Assembly (NCBI GenBank): GCA_024401225.1
Contig: JAKSLM010000002.1
Coordinates: forward strand, 1 to 64,000
Length of the DNA stretch: 64,000 nucleotides
Reading direction: 5' to 3'
Source of the DNA: Bacteroidaceae bacterium
GTDB lineage: Bacteria; Bacteroidota; Bacteroidia; Bacteroidales; Bacteroidaceae
Numbering within the stretch: the first letter of the stretch is position 1; each line of letters starts with the position of its first letter. Below the pieces are notes generated by a model, which did no database searches, was not told the origin of the DNA, and saw only the letters and a program-made list of their open reading frames with translations. The position numbers and the translations under genes were made by a program. Positions 25,563 through 34,785 of the stretch are shown here, piece by piece.

Positions 25563-28382
25563 TTATTTCATCTTCAGTTCTTCGTTCAGGAAGAAGCTTG
25601 TGTTGCCCAATCCCGACTTAGCCACCTCTTCCGGTGTGCCTGTCACCACGATGTTTCCTCCATCGCGTCCGCCTTCAGGCCCCATGTCTATGATGTAGTC
25701 GGCAGTCTTTATCACATCGAGGTTGTGCTCAATAACAATGACGGTGTTGCCCTTTTCCACCAAGCGGTTGAGTACGCCCATCAGTACTCTGATGTCCTCA
25801 AAGTGAAGACCGGTGGTTGGTTCGTCGAGTATGTAGACGGTCTTACCCGTATCTCGCTTGCTGAGTTCGGTTGCGAGTTTTACGCGTTGGCTTTCACCTC
25901 CGGAAAGGGTGGTTGATGGCTGTCCAAGCTTGATGTAGCCAAGTCCAACGTCCTGAATCACCTTTATCTTATTGAGGATGTGTGGCTGGTTTTCGAAAAA
26001 CTCGACAGCTTGATTGATAGTCATATCCAGAACATCAGCTATGCTCTTGCCCTTGAAGCGCACCTCGAGCGTCTCACGGTTGTATCGCTTGCCGTGGCAG
26101 GTTTCGCAAGGCACGAGAACATCTGGGAGGAAATTCATGGCAATGGTCTTATATCCGTTTCCACCGCAAGTTTCGCATCGTCCACCGCTCACGTTGAACG
26201 AGAAGCGTCCTGGCTTGTATCCTCGCATCTTGGCTTCTGGCATTTCGACAAACAGGCTTCGAATGTCGCTGAATACACCTGTGTATGTGGCAGGATTGCT
26301 TCGTGGAGTGCGTCCGAGCGGACTTTGGTCGACATTTACCACCTTATCTATGAAGTCCAATCCATCGACACTTTCGTATGGCATCGGATCCTTCAACGAA
26401 CGGTAGAAGTGCTGAGAGAGGATCGGTTGCAAGGTCTCATTTATCAGAGTACTCTTTCCGCTGCCACTCACACCGGTGATGCAAGTCAACGTGCCCAAAG
26501 GGAATTCAACGCTGACATTCTTCAGGTTATTTCCTGTAGCACCTACTATCTTGAGTTTGTTGCCGTTGCCAGGTCTACGTTGAAGTGGTACTTCGATGCG
26601 TCGCTCACCGTTAAGGTACTGTGCTGTCATCGTTGAACCTTCTATCATTTTCTTTGGTGTGCCTTGGAATACGACCTCTCCTCCACGCCTTCCGGCATAC
26701 GGCCCCATGTCAACGATGTAATCGGAGTTGAGCATCATATCCTTGTCGTGCTCCACTACGATGACCGTATTGCCTTCGTCGCGCAAATCCTTGAGCGAGT
26801 TGATGAGGCGAACATTGTCGCGCTGATGCAAACCAATGGATGGCTCATCGAGGATGTAAAGCACATTGACCAGTTTAGAACCAATCTGTGTAGCAAGACG
26901 AATGCGCTGGCTTTCACCACCACTTAGGCTCACGCTGCTACGATTGAGCGAGAGGTAGTTCAGTCCTACGTTGAGAAGGAACTGGAGTCGTGTACGTATC
27001 TCCTTTATGATTTCTACGGCTATGCGCCTTTGTTTTCCTTCAAGTCTGTCCTCCAATCCATCGAGCCACTCGAAGAGCTCCTTGAGGTCCATGGTTGAGA
27101 GTTCGTAGATGTTCTTGCCGTCTATGCGGAAATGAAGTGCTTCCTTGTTGAGTCGTGCTCCGTGACATACAGGGCAAGGTGCAACGCGGTCGAACGATTC
27201 TGCCCATTTCTGAGCACTTGCCGATGTTTCTGCATCGCGAAGCTGATTGATGTACTTCACCAGTCCTTCGTATTCGGTGTAGAAGTCGCTGCTTGTCTTT
27301 ACCAGTTCCTTAGGAATGCGTATGCGCTCTGTACTTCCGTACAAGATTTCACTTATCACTTCCTCGTTGAAATCGTTGATAGGATACTTCAGTTCGTATC
27401 CATGGCGCTCGAGTACAGCTTGGATCTGCCAGAAGATCATGGAGTTCTTGTACTTTCCAAGTGGTGCAAGACCACCATCGTGTACCGACAGGCTTCTATC
27501 AGGTATGATCTTGTCCACATCGGCAAGGGTTACGAATCCAAGGCCCTTGCAATGAGGACACGCACCTTCAGGCGAGTTGAATGAGAAGTTGTTAGGCGCT
27601 GGTTCGTGATAGCAAATGCCCGTAGTAGGGCACATGAGGCGCTTTGAGTAGTGCTGCAACTGATCGTTAGCCTTATCAAGCACCATGATCTGTCCATCGC
27701 CCATAGTCATCGCCGTAGCAAGACTATGCTTCAGGCGGTCGACATCCTTCGAACTCACCTTCAGTTTGTCAACAACCACTTCAATGTTATGTTTTTTGTA
27801 TCGGTCAAGTCTCATTCCGCCGCTTATATCCTCAACACTTCCATCTATTCGGGCATAGAGATAGCCCTTACGACGAATGTTCTCAAATAGTTCATGATAG
27901 TGTCCCTTACGGCTTCTCACCACAGGAGCAAGGATGTAGACTGCCTTCTCCTCGTATTGCTTCAGAAGCAGTTCAGCAATCTGTTCTTCAGTATACTTCA
28001 CCATGTGTTCGCCCGTCTCGTAACTATATGCCTCGCCGGCACGTGCATAGAGCAAACGGAGATAGTCGTAGATTTCGGTCACGGTACCAACGGTACTTCG
28101 AGGGTTCTTGTTTGTCGTTTTCTGTTCGATGCTGATTACGGGCGAAAGTCCCGAAACCTTATCGACATCAGGACGTTCCATTCCGCCAAGGAAATTCCTC
28201 ACATAAGCAGAGAATGTTTCAATATATCTACGCTGTCCTTCCGCAAAGATGGTGTCGAAAGCCAACGATGACTTTCCGCTACCTGACAATCCGGTGATAA
28301 CTGTCAGCGAATTGCGAGGTATGGTGACATCCACATTCTTCAGGTTATGGACTCTTGCTCCTTCTATTTCTATATTGTTCAT
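25563..28382 (-). CDS. uvrA: Excinuclease ABC subunit A
   Basis: 939 residues. Damage-recognising ATPase of nucleotide excision repair. Two ABC ATPase modules: Walker A GLSGSGKS (31-38) and GVSGSGKS (637-644), each followed downstream by its signature ([24 protein letters not shown]). The second zinc module is intact (CETCGGNGY...CETCHGK). The first reads CPTTGIC...ACPHC, so the usual CxxC knuckle at its start is replaced by CxxT with a cysteine three residues later. This may be a clade trait. First gene of the uvrA-mutS2-rarA run. Confidence 0.97.
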   Translation of the reverse strand: MNNIEIEGARVHNLKNVDVTIPRNSLTVITGLSGSGKSSLAFDTIFAEGQRRYIETFSAYVRNFLGGMERPDVDKVSGLSPVISIEQKTTNKNPRSTVGTVTEIYDYLRLLYARAGEAYSYETGEHMVKYTEEQIAELLLKQYEEKAVYILAPVVRSRKGHYHELFENIRRKGYLYARIDGSVEDISGGMRLDRYKKHNIEVVVDKLKVSSKDVDRLKHSLATAMTMGDGQIMVLDKANDQLQHYSKRLMCPTTGICYHEPAPNNFSFNSPEGACPHCKGLGFVTLADVDKIIPDRSLSVHDGGLAPLGKYKNSMIFWQIQAVLERHGYELKYPINDFNEEVISEILYGSTERIRIPKELVKTSSDFYTEYEGLVKYINQLRDAETSASAQKWAESFDRVAPCPVCHGARLNKEALHFRIDGKNIYELSTMDLKELFEWLDGLEDRLEGKQRRIAVEIIKEIRTRLQFLLNVGLNYLSLNRSSVSLSGGESQRIRLATQIGSKLVNVLYILDEPSIGLHQRDNVRLINSLKDLRDEGNTVIVVEHDKDMMLNSDYIVDMGPYAGRRGGEVVFQGTPKKMIEGSTMTAQYLNGERRIEVPLQRRPGNGNKLKIVGATGNNLKNVSVEFPLGTLTCITGVSGSGKSTLINETLQPILSQHFYRSLKDPMPYESVDGLDFIDKVVNVDQSPLGRTPRSNPATYTGVFSDIRSLFVEMPEAKMRGYKPGRFSFNVSGGRCETCGGNGYKTIAMNFLPDVLVPCETCHGKRYNRETLEVRFKGKSIADVLDMTINQAVEFFENQPHILNKIKVIQDVGLGYIKLGQPSTTLSGGESQRVKLATELSKRDTGKTVYILDEPTTGLHFEDIRVLMGVLNRLVEKGNTVIVIEHNLDVIKTADYIIDMGPEGGRDGGNIVVTGTPEEVAKSGLGNTSFFLNEELKMK

Positions 28383-28407
28383 TATCTTATCTTCTTTTTA
28401 ACCTCAC

Positions 28408-28444
28408 ATGGATAATCAAAGGGTCAGACCCCTTGATTATCCAT
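28408..28444 (-). terminator. 37-bp near-perfect palindrome between uvrA and the upstream T9SS gene
   Basis: Arms of 18 bases (ATGGATAATCAAAGGGTC and its complement, one mismatch) around a single central A. It lies 58 bp beyond the stop of the sorting-domain protein gene and 26 bp before uvrA. No T-run follows, so it may act as a terminator, a processing site or an operator. Confidence 0.5.
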
Positions 28445-28454
28445 CTCTCAACTC

Positions 28455-28500
28455 GTCTTCTTACTATTACTTCTTACTTTTTACTTCTTACTTAAATATT
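28455..28500. repeat. TTACTTC-type short tandem repeat
   Basis: Several imperfect copies of TTCTTACT in a pyrimidine-rich run between two genes. A similar run occurs at 31510-31580, with ACCTTTAACCTCTC copies. These low-complexity runs have no visible function. Confidence 0.5.
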
Positions 28501-28502
28501 TT

Positions 28503-29246
28503 TCAAACTCCCTCATCGGTCTCTCTGAAATTCTTCATCACGTTGATGGCCTTCTTCATCTTATAGTGCAATCCATCCGATCCGTAGGCATTGAGATTGA
28601 GGAAATAGACGCCATCGTTGCACACCTTTCCATGGATGTAACCATCCCAAATGTCAATGTAATACCCCTGGTCGGTCATATCCACATATCCGCCCTCAGT
28701 ACCGTTGATATGCTTTTCTGCCACTTTCTGCCCCCATCGATTCACGACCACAGCATCGAGTTTTACAATGCTTTGGCACGATATGCGCAGTTTGTCATTG
28801 ATGTTATCGCCATTGGGCGAGAATCCGTTGGGACATCTGAGTGACGACTCGCTGATCTTTATCTTGAAGGTCATTGGATCATCGTCGTTGCTTCGTTCGT
28901 TGCCAAGCGAGTCAACCCATGTGATGAAGAACTTCACCTCATAAGCACCCGACTGTGTGAGGGTGTATGTGGACTCCTCATCGTTGTTTCGCACCAGGAT
29001 AGGGTTGTCCTTGTCATCCTCAGGGCGGAAGAACGACCAGTTGAAGTAGTACGACCATCCTTCAGGCACCTCAAAGTCGACCGAACAGGTCAGTTCCAGT
29101 GGTGCCTGCTCGGTGTTCTCGTCGCCTGGATTCATCTTTATATCTTCACTCGTAGCAACGGAATGATAGGAGATTGTAGGTGTCGCCACCTGGCCTATGG
29201 CACATTGAGTGCATAGTAAGGCAATGATAAATATTATGTATTTCAT
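28503..29246 (-). CDS. Secreted protein with type IX secretion (type B) C-terminal sorting domain
   Basis: 247 residues from the ATG at 29246. This start is preferred to one nine codons upstream because MKYIIFIIALLCTQCAIGQ is a clean signal peptide. The middle (about 25-140) is a PKD/immunoglobulin-like region (FEVPEGWSYYFNWSF, GAYEVKFFITWVDSLGN). The C-terminal 85 residues carry the gliding-motility-associated sorting domain: CPNGFSPNGDNINDKLRI, VVNRWGQKV and GVYFLNLNAYG. Such proteins are exported through the type IX system and attached to the surface or released. The cargo part is small, so its role is not evident. No T9SS machinery genes are adjacent. Confidence 0.85.
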   Translation of the reverse strand: MKYIIFIIALLCTQCAIGQVATPTISYHSVATSEDIKMNPGDENTEQAPLELTCSVDFEVPEGWSYYFNWSFFRPEDDKDNPILVRNNDEESTYTLTQSGAYEVKFFITWVDSLGNERSNDDDPMTFKIKISESSLRCPNGFSPNGDNINDKLRISCQSIVKLDAVVVNRWGQKVAEKHINGTEGGYVDMTDQGYYIDIWDGYIHGKVCNDGVYFLNLNAYGSDGLHYKMKKAINVMKNFRETDEGV

Positions 29247-29364
29247 ACGTTCGTAATGTCTCAAATTGTGCAAAATTAAGAATAATCATTGATAAAAACG
29301 AACAAAAATAAATAAAATTGCATTGAAATTAAATTAAAAGCCTTTTTATGTGTAAAAAAAACAC

Positions 29365-29372
29365 TAATTTTG
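29365..29372 (+). promoter_or_regulatory. -7 box for the LysM gene
   Basis: TAATTTTG matches TAnnTTTG. It overlaps the first codon of the longest reading frame (TTG at 29370), so translation must start downstream, at 29403 or 29409. The -33 is weak (TTTTT near 29343). Confidence 0.5.
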
Positions 29373-29408
29373 TACCAAGAAAAATTATGTACAAACAACA
29401 GCATGATT

Positions 29409-30758
29409 ATGAAACAAATACTTTTTTGCATATTTCTGCTATCCATAACCTTATCATCCCATGCCCAGAACGTCCTTACCGACTGCAAGGAAATGCATAA
29501 GGTAGAGAAGAAGGAGACCATATACGGCATCGCTACAAAATACGGACTTACTGTTGACGAATTTGTCGATGCCAACCCTGAACTGCGAGAGGTGAAACTG
29601 AAGAAGGGAGCTTATGTTTGCATACCTTACACTCGTGCGGAGAAGGAAGCATACCTTGCTCGCGAGGCAGAAGAAAAGGCACGCATCGAGGCTGCCAAGA
29701 TACACCATTTCGATGCTATCAACGTGGCCGTGATATTGCCATTCGCAGCATCGGACAATGCTTACAGCTCTGAATCACAAAAGTGTCTGGAGTTCTATCG
29801 TGGATTCCTCCTTTCGGTCGATTCGCTCAAGTCTATCGGTATCAATATAAATGTTCATGCTTACGAAGAACGTGCAAACATGAACTTCGATGAGATCATC
29901 AACCTCCCAGAGCTCAGCAACATGCAACTGCTCATTGGTCCAGGTAAAAGTGCACACATCGACGCACTTGCATCATTTGCCAAGTCGCATTCCATTCCGA
30001 TGATCATTCCTACCACAACCAAGACCACATCGGTGCTTTCAGATGGATGCGTGTTCCAGATTAGTGCTCCGCACGACATGCTCAACGAATTCGTAGCTAA
30101 AGCATTTGCTACAAAGTATAAGGATGCCAACGTGATCTATGTGTCCCAAACTACCGATTCGGACGACTCTATGCTCTTTGGCAAACTACAAGCCGCAAAT
30201 GTAAAGTTAACAGGAATCACATTCAGCATTATTGATAACCTCAAAAACTATCTACGCAAGGGTGTGAAGAATGTCATAATACCTTCAGGTAAGAGCGAGA
30301 AGGCATTCCTCGAGATGGTTGACAAACTATCTTCCATCGATGGCCTCGACAAGGATTACGACATCACCTTGTTCGGCTATCCTGACTGGCAGCAGTTTGC
30401 CGTTCGCCAGGCACGCTACCTCTCACGCTACAAGGCTGTATACTTCACCCCATACTTCGATATGCCTTATGCAAGTCGCACAAAGCACTTCCTTGATTCG
30501 TACCAGAACTGGTTCAAGGAGAAGCAGCGTACTTCATTCCCAAAGTATGGCGAGATTGGCTACGACATCGGTGCACGTTTCATTCTCACACTCAATGCCT
30601 ACGGCGATAAGTTCGACTATACAAAGAATGTTGGATATGTAGGCCTTCAGACACCAATGCACTTTGTGCAACTCACTCCTGGTGGAACAGCATTCAATGA
30701 TGCATTCCTATTCATCAACTTCCGTACTGACGGCACTTATTCACTCGAACAGCACTAA
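29409..30758 (+). CDS. LysM domain fused to a periplasmic-binding-protein-like domain
   Basis: 449 residues from the ATG at 29409 (an ATG two codons earlier is equally possible; the longer frame overlaps a promoter box). Signal peptide about 1-20 (SSHAQ), LysM peptidoglycan-binding repeat about 28-73 (HKVEKKETIYGIATKYGLTVDEF...NP), a charged linker, then a type I periplasmic-binding fold resembling Leu/Ile/Val-binding proteins (about 95-440; VAVILPF, LLIGPGKSAHIDALASFAKSHSIPMIIPTTT). There is no ABC transporter beside it, so it is likely a wall-associated sensor or scaffold rather than a transport component. It precedes an outer-membrane protein gene by 36 bp. Confidence 0.85.
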   Translation: MKQILFCIFLLSITLSSHAQNVLTDCKEMHKVEKKETIYGIATKYGLTVDEFVDANPELREVKLKKGAYVCIPYTRAEKEAYLAREAEEKARIEAAKIHHFDAINVAVILPFAASDNAYSSESQKCLEFYRGFLLSVDSLKSIGININVHAYEERANMNFDEIINLPELSNMQLLIGPGKSAHIDALASFAKSHSIPMIIPTTTKTTSVLSDGCVFQISAPHDMLNEFVAKAFATKYKDANVIYVSQTTDSDDSMLFGKLQAANVKLTGITFSIIDNLKNYLRKGVKNVIIPSGKSEKAFLEMVDKLSSIDGLDKDYDITLFGYPDWQQFAVRQARYLSRYKAVYFTPYFDMPYASRTKHFLDSYQNWFKEKQRTSFPKYGEIGYDIGARFILTLNAYGDKFDYTKNVGYVGLQTPMHFVQLTPGGTAFNDAFLFINFRTDGTYSLEQH

Positions 30759-30794
30759 GCAAACATCCACACCTGTGGATCGCCACCTTACGAA

Positions 30795-31505
30795 ATGAAA
30801 AAATACTTCATCTACATATTATTCCTCTTGTCCTCCCTTACCGCCCTTGCTCAGGTAGGTGACTCACGCCGCGACTTCTCTGTAGGTGTGTCGGGAGGTT
30901 ATCTGCTCAACAAAGTAGGCTTTATGCATCCTGCCATCAAACAGGATTTCAAGACAGCTCCTCAGTATGGCGTTGCACTCCGCTACGTGTGTGAAAAGTA
31001 TTTCAAGACCATTTGCGCTTTGCAGGTGGAGTTCAACTATCAGGATCTTGGATGGAAAGAGCTCATAGAAGATGGTACAAACGACCAGTACACACGTCAC
31101 ATGAACTACATCACCATGCCTGTATTGATGCAAATGGGATGGGGTAAGGAGATAAAAGGATTGAAGTTCCTATTCGAAGCCGGTCCACAGTTTGGTTACA
31201 TGCTCAATGACAAGGAAGAAAAGCAGATAGAATCCTTCCTTACCGAATACGAGCGTCCCAGCTACGCCGCACACATTCATGCTGATAAGGGTGGCATTCA
31301 CAATCGATTCGACTACGGTATTACGGCAGGATTAGGCGTGGAGTATTCGTCACCTTTCGGCCACTTCCTTCTTGGTGCTCGCTATTACTATGGCCTTTCC
31401 GACTTCTTCGACACAAGCAAGAAGGGCGATTTCGGTCGTGCGTGCCACAACACCATCAGCTTCCACCTTACTTATTTATTTGATCTGGTTCATACAAAGA
31501 AATAA
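30795..31505 (+). CDS. PorT-like outer-membrane beta-barrel protein
   Basis: 236 residues. Signal peptide (about 1-19, LTALAQ) and alternating strands of a small barrel: SVGVSGGYLLNKVGF, QYGVALRYVCEKY, FEAGPQFGYML, ITAGLGVEYSSPFGHFLLGARYYYGLSDFF. The pattern fits the Bacteroidota PorT/outer membrane beta-barrel family. Probably co-transcribed with the LysM protein, suggesting that the two act together between peptidoglycan and the outer membrane. Specific function unknown. Confidence 0.75.
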   Translation: MKKYFIYILFLLSSLTALAQVGDSRRDFSVGVSGGYLLNKVGFMHPAIKQDFKTAPQYGVALRYVCEKYFKTICALQVEFNYQDLGWKELIEDGTNDQYTRHMNYITMPVLMQMGWGKEIKGLKFLFEAGPQFGYMLNDKEEKQIESFLTEYERPSYAAHIHADKGGIHNRFDYGITAGLGVEYSSPFGHFLLGARYYYGLSDFFDTSKKGDFGRACHNTISFHLTYLFDLVHTKK

Positions 31506-31586
31506 GTGTCCAACCATCTTACTTCTTACTTCATACTTCTTACTTAATCAATGTCCTCTAACCTTTAACCTCTCACCTTTAACCTC

Positions 31587-32666
31587 TTATTCTTCGCCCA
31601 GTTTGCTCATGATCCACATGAACAAACCGTAGATTGCTACATCAATCAGAATGATGAACGTGATGTTTAGGTCGAAGATAAACAAACCATAGTTCACTAC
31701 ACAGAACACACCGAACATCAACAGGATGATTGCAAGCGTCTGATGCATCGAAGCACCCGCCTGCATGATGATGTGATGGATGTGAGTCTTGTCTGGCTCA
31801 AAGATGCCATTACCCCTTAACTTTCTGAAAATGGCGACTCTTGCCACATCAATCACAGGGATGAACACCAGCGTCTCCGACACCAGCAACGACTCCTCGC
31901 GATATGGGAACACCAAGTCATTATACATCTGATACTTGATGGCAAGATAAGCGATCACATAGCCAAGAAACAAACTGCCCGTATCGCCCATGAACACCTT
32001 GTTGCGTCCCACCTTCCCGAAGAAATTATAGATAAAGAATGCCACCACAGGACCTACAAGTCCAATGGCAAGAAGGACGAATATCGGAGCACCAAGCTGA
32101 TAATAGAGATGCGCGAAAGCAAGGAGAATCAATATTGACAGCGATGATGACAGTCCATCAATACCATCGATGAGATTCATGGCATTCACAATCACCATGA
32201 TAACAAGTACCGTAAGCGGATAGCTCACATAAATAGGAATCTCATTGATGCCGCAAAAACCATGCAAATCGTTAATCATCAGATTGCACAGAGGAAACAC
32301 AGACGAAGCCACAAGCTGAATGACAAACTTGTGCGCAGCCTTCATGCCCTTGAAGTCGTCGAGCAGACCGATAAGATATATGAGAAAAGCGCCAAAAATC
32401 ATGGCCACCATCGAAACCGTCAATACAAACGTCTTTCCATTGTAATTGTGCAGCACCGTAAAACCAGCTGTAATACCAAAGAGCATACTTGGCATAAACA
32501 CTATTCCTCCCAGTCGAGGTATAGCCACCTTATGCACCTTTCTCGCATTTGGTTGATCGTACAAGTTATACTTCTTGCACATCTGCACCACGAGAGGAAT
32601 GCATATAGCCCCTGCCGCAAAACTGACCAAAAACGTTGTTATTATATATAGTAGATCACAATTCAT
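31587..32666 (-). CDS. WecA/MraY-family polyprenyl-phosphate sugar-phosphate transferase
   Basis: 359 residues, about ten membrane helices. Glycosyltransferase family 4 motifs: YDQPNARKVHKVAIPRLGGI, LIGLLDDFKGM (catalytic DD), NAMNLIDGIDGLS and FEPDKTHIHHIIMQ (the HIHH loop of WecA-type enzymes). It transfers a sugar 1-phosphate, usually GlcNAc, from a UDP-sugar to undecaprenyl phosphate, the first step of O-antigen, capsule or glycan synthesis. The HIHH motif and the absence of mur genes nearby argue against MraY. Monocistronic here. Confidence 0.88.
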   Translation of the reverse strand: MNCDLLYIITTFLVSFAAGAICIPLVVQMCKKYNLYDQPNARKVHKVAIPRLGGIVFMPSMLFGITAGFTVLHNYNGKTFVLTVSMVAMIFGAFLIYLIGLLDDFKGMKAAHKFVIQLVASSVFPLCNLMINDLHGFCGINEIPIYVSYPLTVLVIMVIVNAMNLIDGIDGLSSSLSILILLAFAHLYYQLGAPIFVLLAIGLVGPVVAFFIYNFFGKVGRNKVFMGDTGSLFLGYVIAYLAIKYQMYNDLVFPYREESLLVSETLVFIPVIDVARVAIFRKLRGNGIFEPDKTHIHHIIMQAGASMHQTLAIILLMFGVFCVVNYGLFIFDLNITFIILIDVAIYGLFMWIMSKLGEE

Positions 32667-32825
32667 ATTCCAAAAGTCGATATGTAAGTAATTTCCTTTT
32701 ATAATAAATAAACGTTATATTTCTTCAATTATTGTATACAACAAGAAGAATTTGCTTTCTTATTCATTCTTTCACTCATCGCATATATGAGCGCGTCGAT
32801 ATTTAAATGTATGGTTCTAACATAT

Positions 32826-32913
32826 AAAAAACTCCTTGCAAGGAAACGATGAAGTCCTTGCAAGGAGTTGCCTTACTTATTGCAAGGAATTGGTCAACTC
32901 CTTGCAATGCTAT
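32826..32913. repeat. 22-bp-phased dyad array C (4 units)
   Basis: TTGCAA cores at 32836, 32858, 32880 and 32902, every step exactly 22 bp. The first, second and fourth sit in TCCTTGCAA; the first two extend to AAGGA on the right. It ends 23 bp before the stop codon side of the DUF349 gene. Unlike the other arrays it has no recognisable inverted short-repeat clusters beside it; the AT-rich 150 bases to its left hold no gene. Confidence 0.8.
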
Positions 32914-32929
32914 AATTGGAAGAAAAGAG

Positions 32930-34747
32930 TTACTTGTTCTCTTCGAGTGCAGCGATCTTGTCTTTGAGTTCCTGAAGGTCGGAACGGAGCTTTTCTACCT
33001 TGCGGTTGAGTTCGTCGACAAGGGCGTTGCCTTGCTTGCTCTTGCTTGAGAGGGAGAGGAAGCCGAGGTTGTTCTCGTAAGTCTTGATCTCGTTCTGGAG
33101 GATGTCCTTCTGGCGAAGCAGACGCTCCTTGATGCGAGCACCACCATCCTGTGCAGCGGACTTGATGTCGTCCTTGAACTTGTTGATACGGCGGCGAGTA
33201 GCGTTGGCACTTGCTGCTCCGTAGAGACGATCCATCTGCTCACGGAAGAGCTTGTAGAGCTTGTCCTTCTCCTTGAATGGTACATGTCCAATCTGATTCC
33301 ATTCTTCCTGTGCAGCACGAAGTTTGTCGCGGAGTTCGCTCTCCATGTCACCTGGTTCGATGGCAGCAAGACGCTCGATGATGGACTTCTTCTTGTCGAG
33401 GTTCTCGAGCTGCTCGTTGCGCTGACCTGATGTTGCTTCCTTCTTTGCTGCGAAGAATGTATCGCATGCTGCATTGAAGCGCTCCCAAATCTGATCAGAG
33501 TACTTCTTTGGCACGGTTCCAATCTCGCGCCAACGCTTCTGAAGGTCTACGAGTTTTTCTGTAGTCTCTTTCCACTCAGTAGAATCCTTGAGCGACTCTG
33601 CAAGTGCAACAAGTTCCTGCTTCTTTGCAAGGTTCTCGTTCAAGCTGTCGCGTACGCTCTTGAAGTATTCTGCCTTCTTTGTGAAGAATGCATCGCATGC
33701 TGTACGGAAGCGCTCGAAGATCTTCTGGTTCATCTTCTGTGGTGCAAAACCGATTGTGCGCCACTGTTGCTGGAGTTCTGTGATCTTCTCAGAAAGCTGA
33801 TTCCATTCGTTGAATGTTCTGAGTTCTTCAGTATTGATGCCTTCTATCTCTTCGCAGATTGCAGTCTTCTTGCTGAGGTTTTCTTCTTCCTGTGCCTTAC
33901 GTCCCTCGAAGAAGTCCTGATGCTTCTTGTTGATGATAGTGCTGGCAGCCTTGAAGCGGTTCCAAATCTCTTCGCGGAGGTCGTTCTGTACAGGACCAAT
34001 CTCGCGGAATTCCTGATGGAGCTGCTGAAGCTTGCGGAATGCAGCAATGATGTCCTCTTCGTCTGCAAGCTTCTCTGCTGCCTCACAGAGTGCAGTCTTC
34101 AATTCAAGGTTCTTTTTGAAGTCGTATGCACGGAGTTCGTTGTTGATCTTCAGGTTGTCATAGAATGCCTCTACTGTGACCTGATAGTTCTTCCAAAGCT
34201 CTGTAGCCTTTTCTGCAGGAACGTCCTTGATGTCGTTCCACTCTTGCTGCAGAGCCTTGAACTCATTATACTGTCGATTAATCTCGTCTGGATTGGCAAG
34301 GATAGCCTTGATCTTTTCGATGATTTCGAGTTTCTTCTGGTAGTTTTCCTCTTTCTTACGCTCAAGTTCTTCTGCAATCTTGGCTCTCTTCTCACGGATG
34401 ATAGCCATCTGAGCCTTGAATTCTGCCTCCTCTACGTTAGGTGCAGGTATGTACTCTTCGGCATTGCCTCCCTCTTCAACAAACTGCTTGAAGGCTGCCT
34501 CGCCTTCCTGGCGATGGATGCGATAGAATACGGACTTGAGTGTGTCAAGTTCCTGACGTGTAGCTTCTTCATCAGTCTCAGCAAGTACCTTAAGACGAGC
34601 GATGACTTCAGCCTTGGTCTGGAATGTTGGTTCACTTGCATCTGTAGCTGGTGCAGCTTCAGGTGCTTCAATCTGTTCGGACGAAGAGATTTCTGCCTGT
34701 GGTGCCTCTACGATAGGCTCCTCAGTGGGGTTCTGAATTTCTGTCAT
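32930..34747 (-). CDS. DUF349 repeat coiled-coil protein
   Basis: 605 residues, cytoplasmic, with an acidic Glu/Ala/Pro-rich N-terminus (1-45) and then a series of about five DUF349 helical repeats. Each is recognisable by a motif like LQQEWNDIKDVP, LHQEFREIGPV, LQQQWRTIGFAP, LQKRWREIGTVP or AQEEWNQIGHVP, followed by W.RF..A...FF. A C-terminal leucine-rich coiled coil (about 565-605) ends the protein. The molecular role of the family in Bacteroidota is not established. Last gene of the lptB-rsfS-ftsH-cdsA operon, 38 bp after cdsA. Confidence 0.88.
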   Translation of the reverse strand: MTEIQNPTEEPIVEAPQAEISSSEQIEAPEAAPATDASEPTFQTKAEVIARLKVLAETDEEATRQELDTLKSVFYRIHRQEGEAAFKQFVEEGGNAEEYIPAPNVEEAEFKAQMAIIREKRAKIAEELERKKEENYQKKLEIIEKIKAILANPDEINRQYNEFKALQQEWNDIKDVPAEKATELWKNYQVTVEAFYDNLKINNELRAYDFKKNLELKTALCEAAEKLADEEDIIAAFRKLQQLHQEFREIGPVQNDLREEIWNRFKAASTIINKKHQDFFEGRKAQEEENLSKKTAICEEIEGINTEELRTFNEWNQLSEKITELQQQWRTIGFAPQKMNQKIFERFRTACDAFFTKKAEYFKSVRDSLNENLAKKQELVALAESLKDSTEWKETTEKLVDLQKRWREIGTVPKKYSDQIWERFNAACDTFFAAKKEATSGQRNEQLENLDKKKSIIERLAAIEPGDMESELRDKLRAAQEEWNQIGHVPFKEKDKLYKLFREQMDRLYGAASANATRRRINKFKDDIKSAAQDGGARIKERLLRQKDILQNEIKTYENNLGFLSLSSKSKQGNALVDELNRKVEKLRSDLQELKDKIAALEENK

Positions 34748-34785
34748 AATAAATGGTTAATTATTATATTAATAAGGTGTAAAAA

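Noticed and set aside
31510..31580. TTACTTC and ACCTTTAACCTC tandem runs as a functional repeat locus
   Set aside because: Low-complexity pyrimidine runs between genes with no constant period or symmetry; listed only as background.
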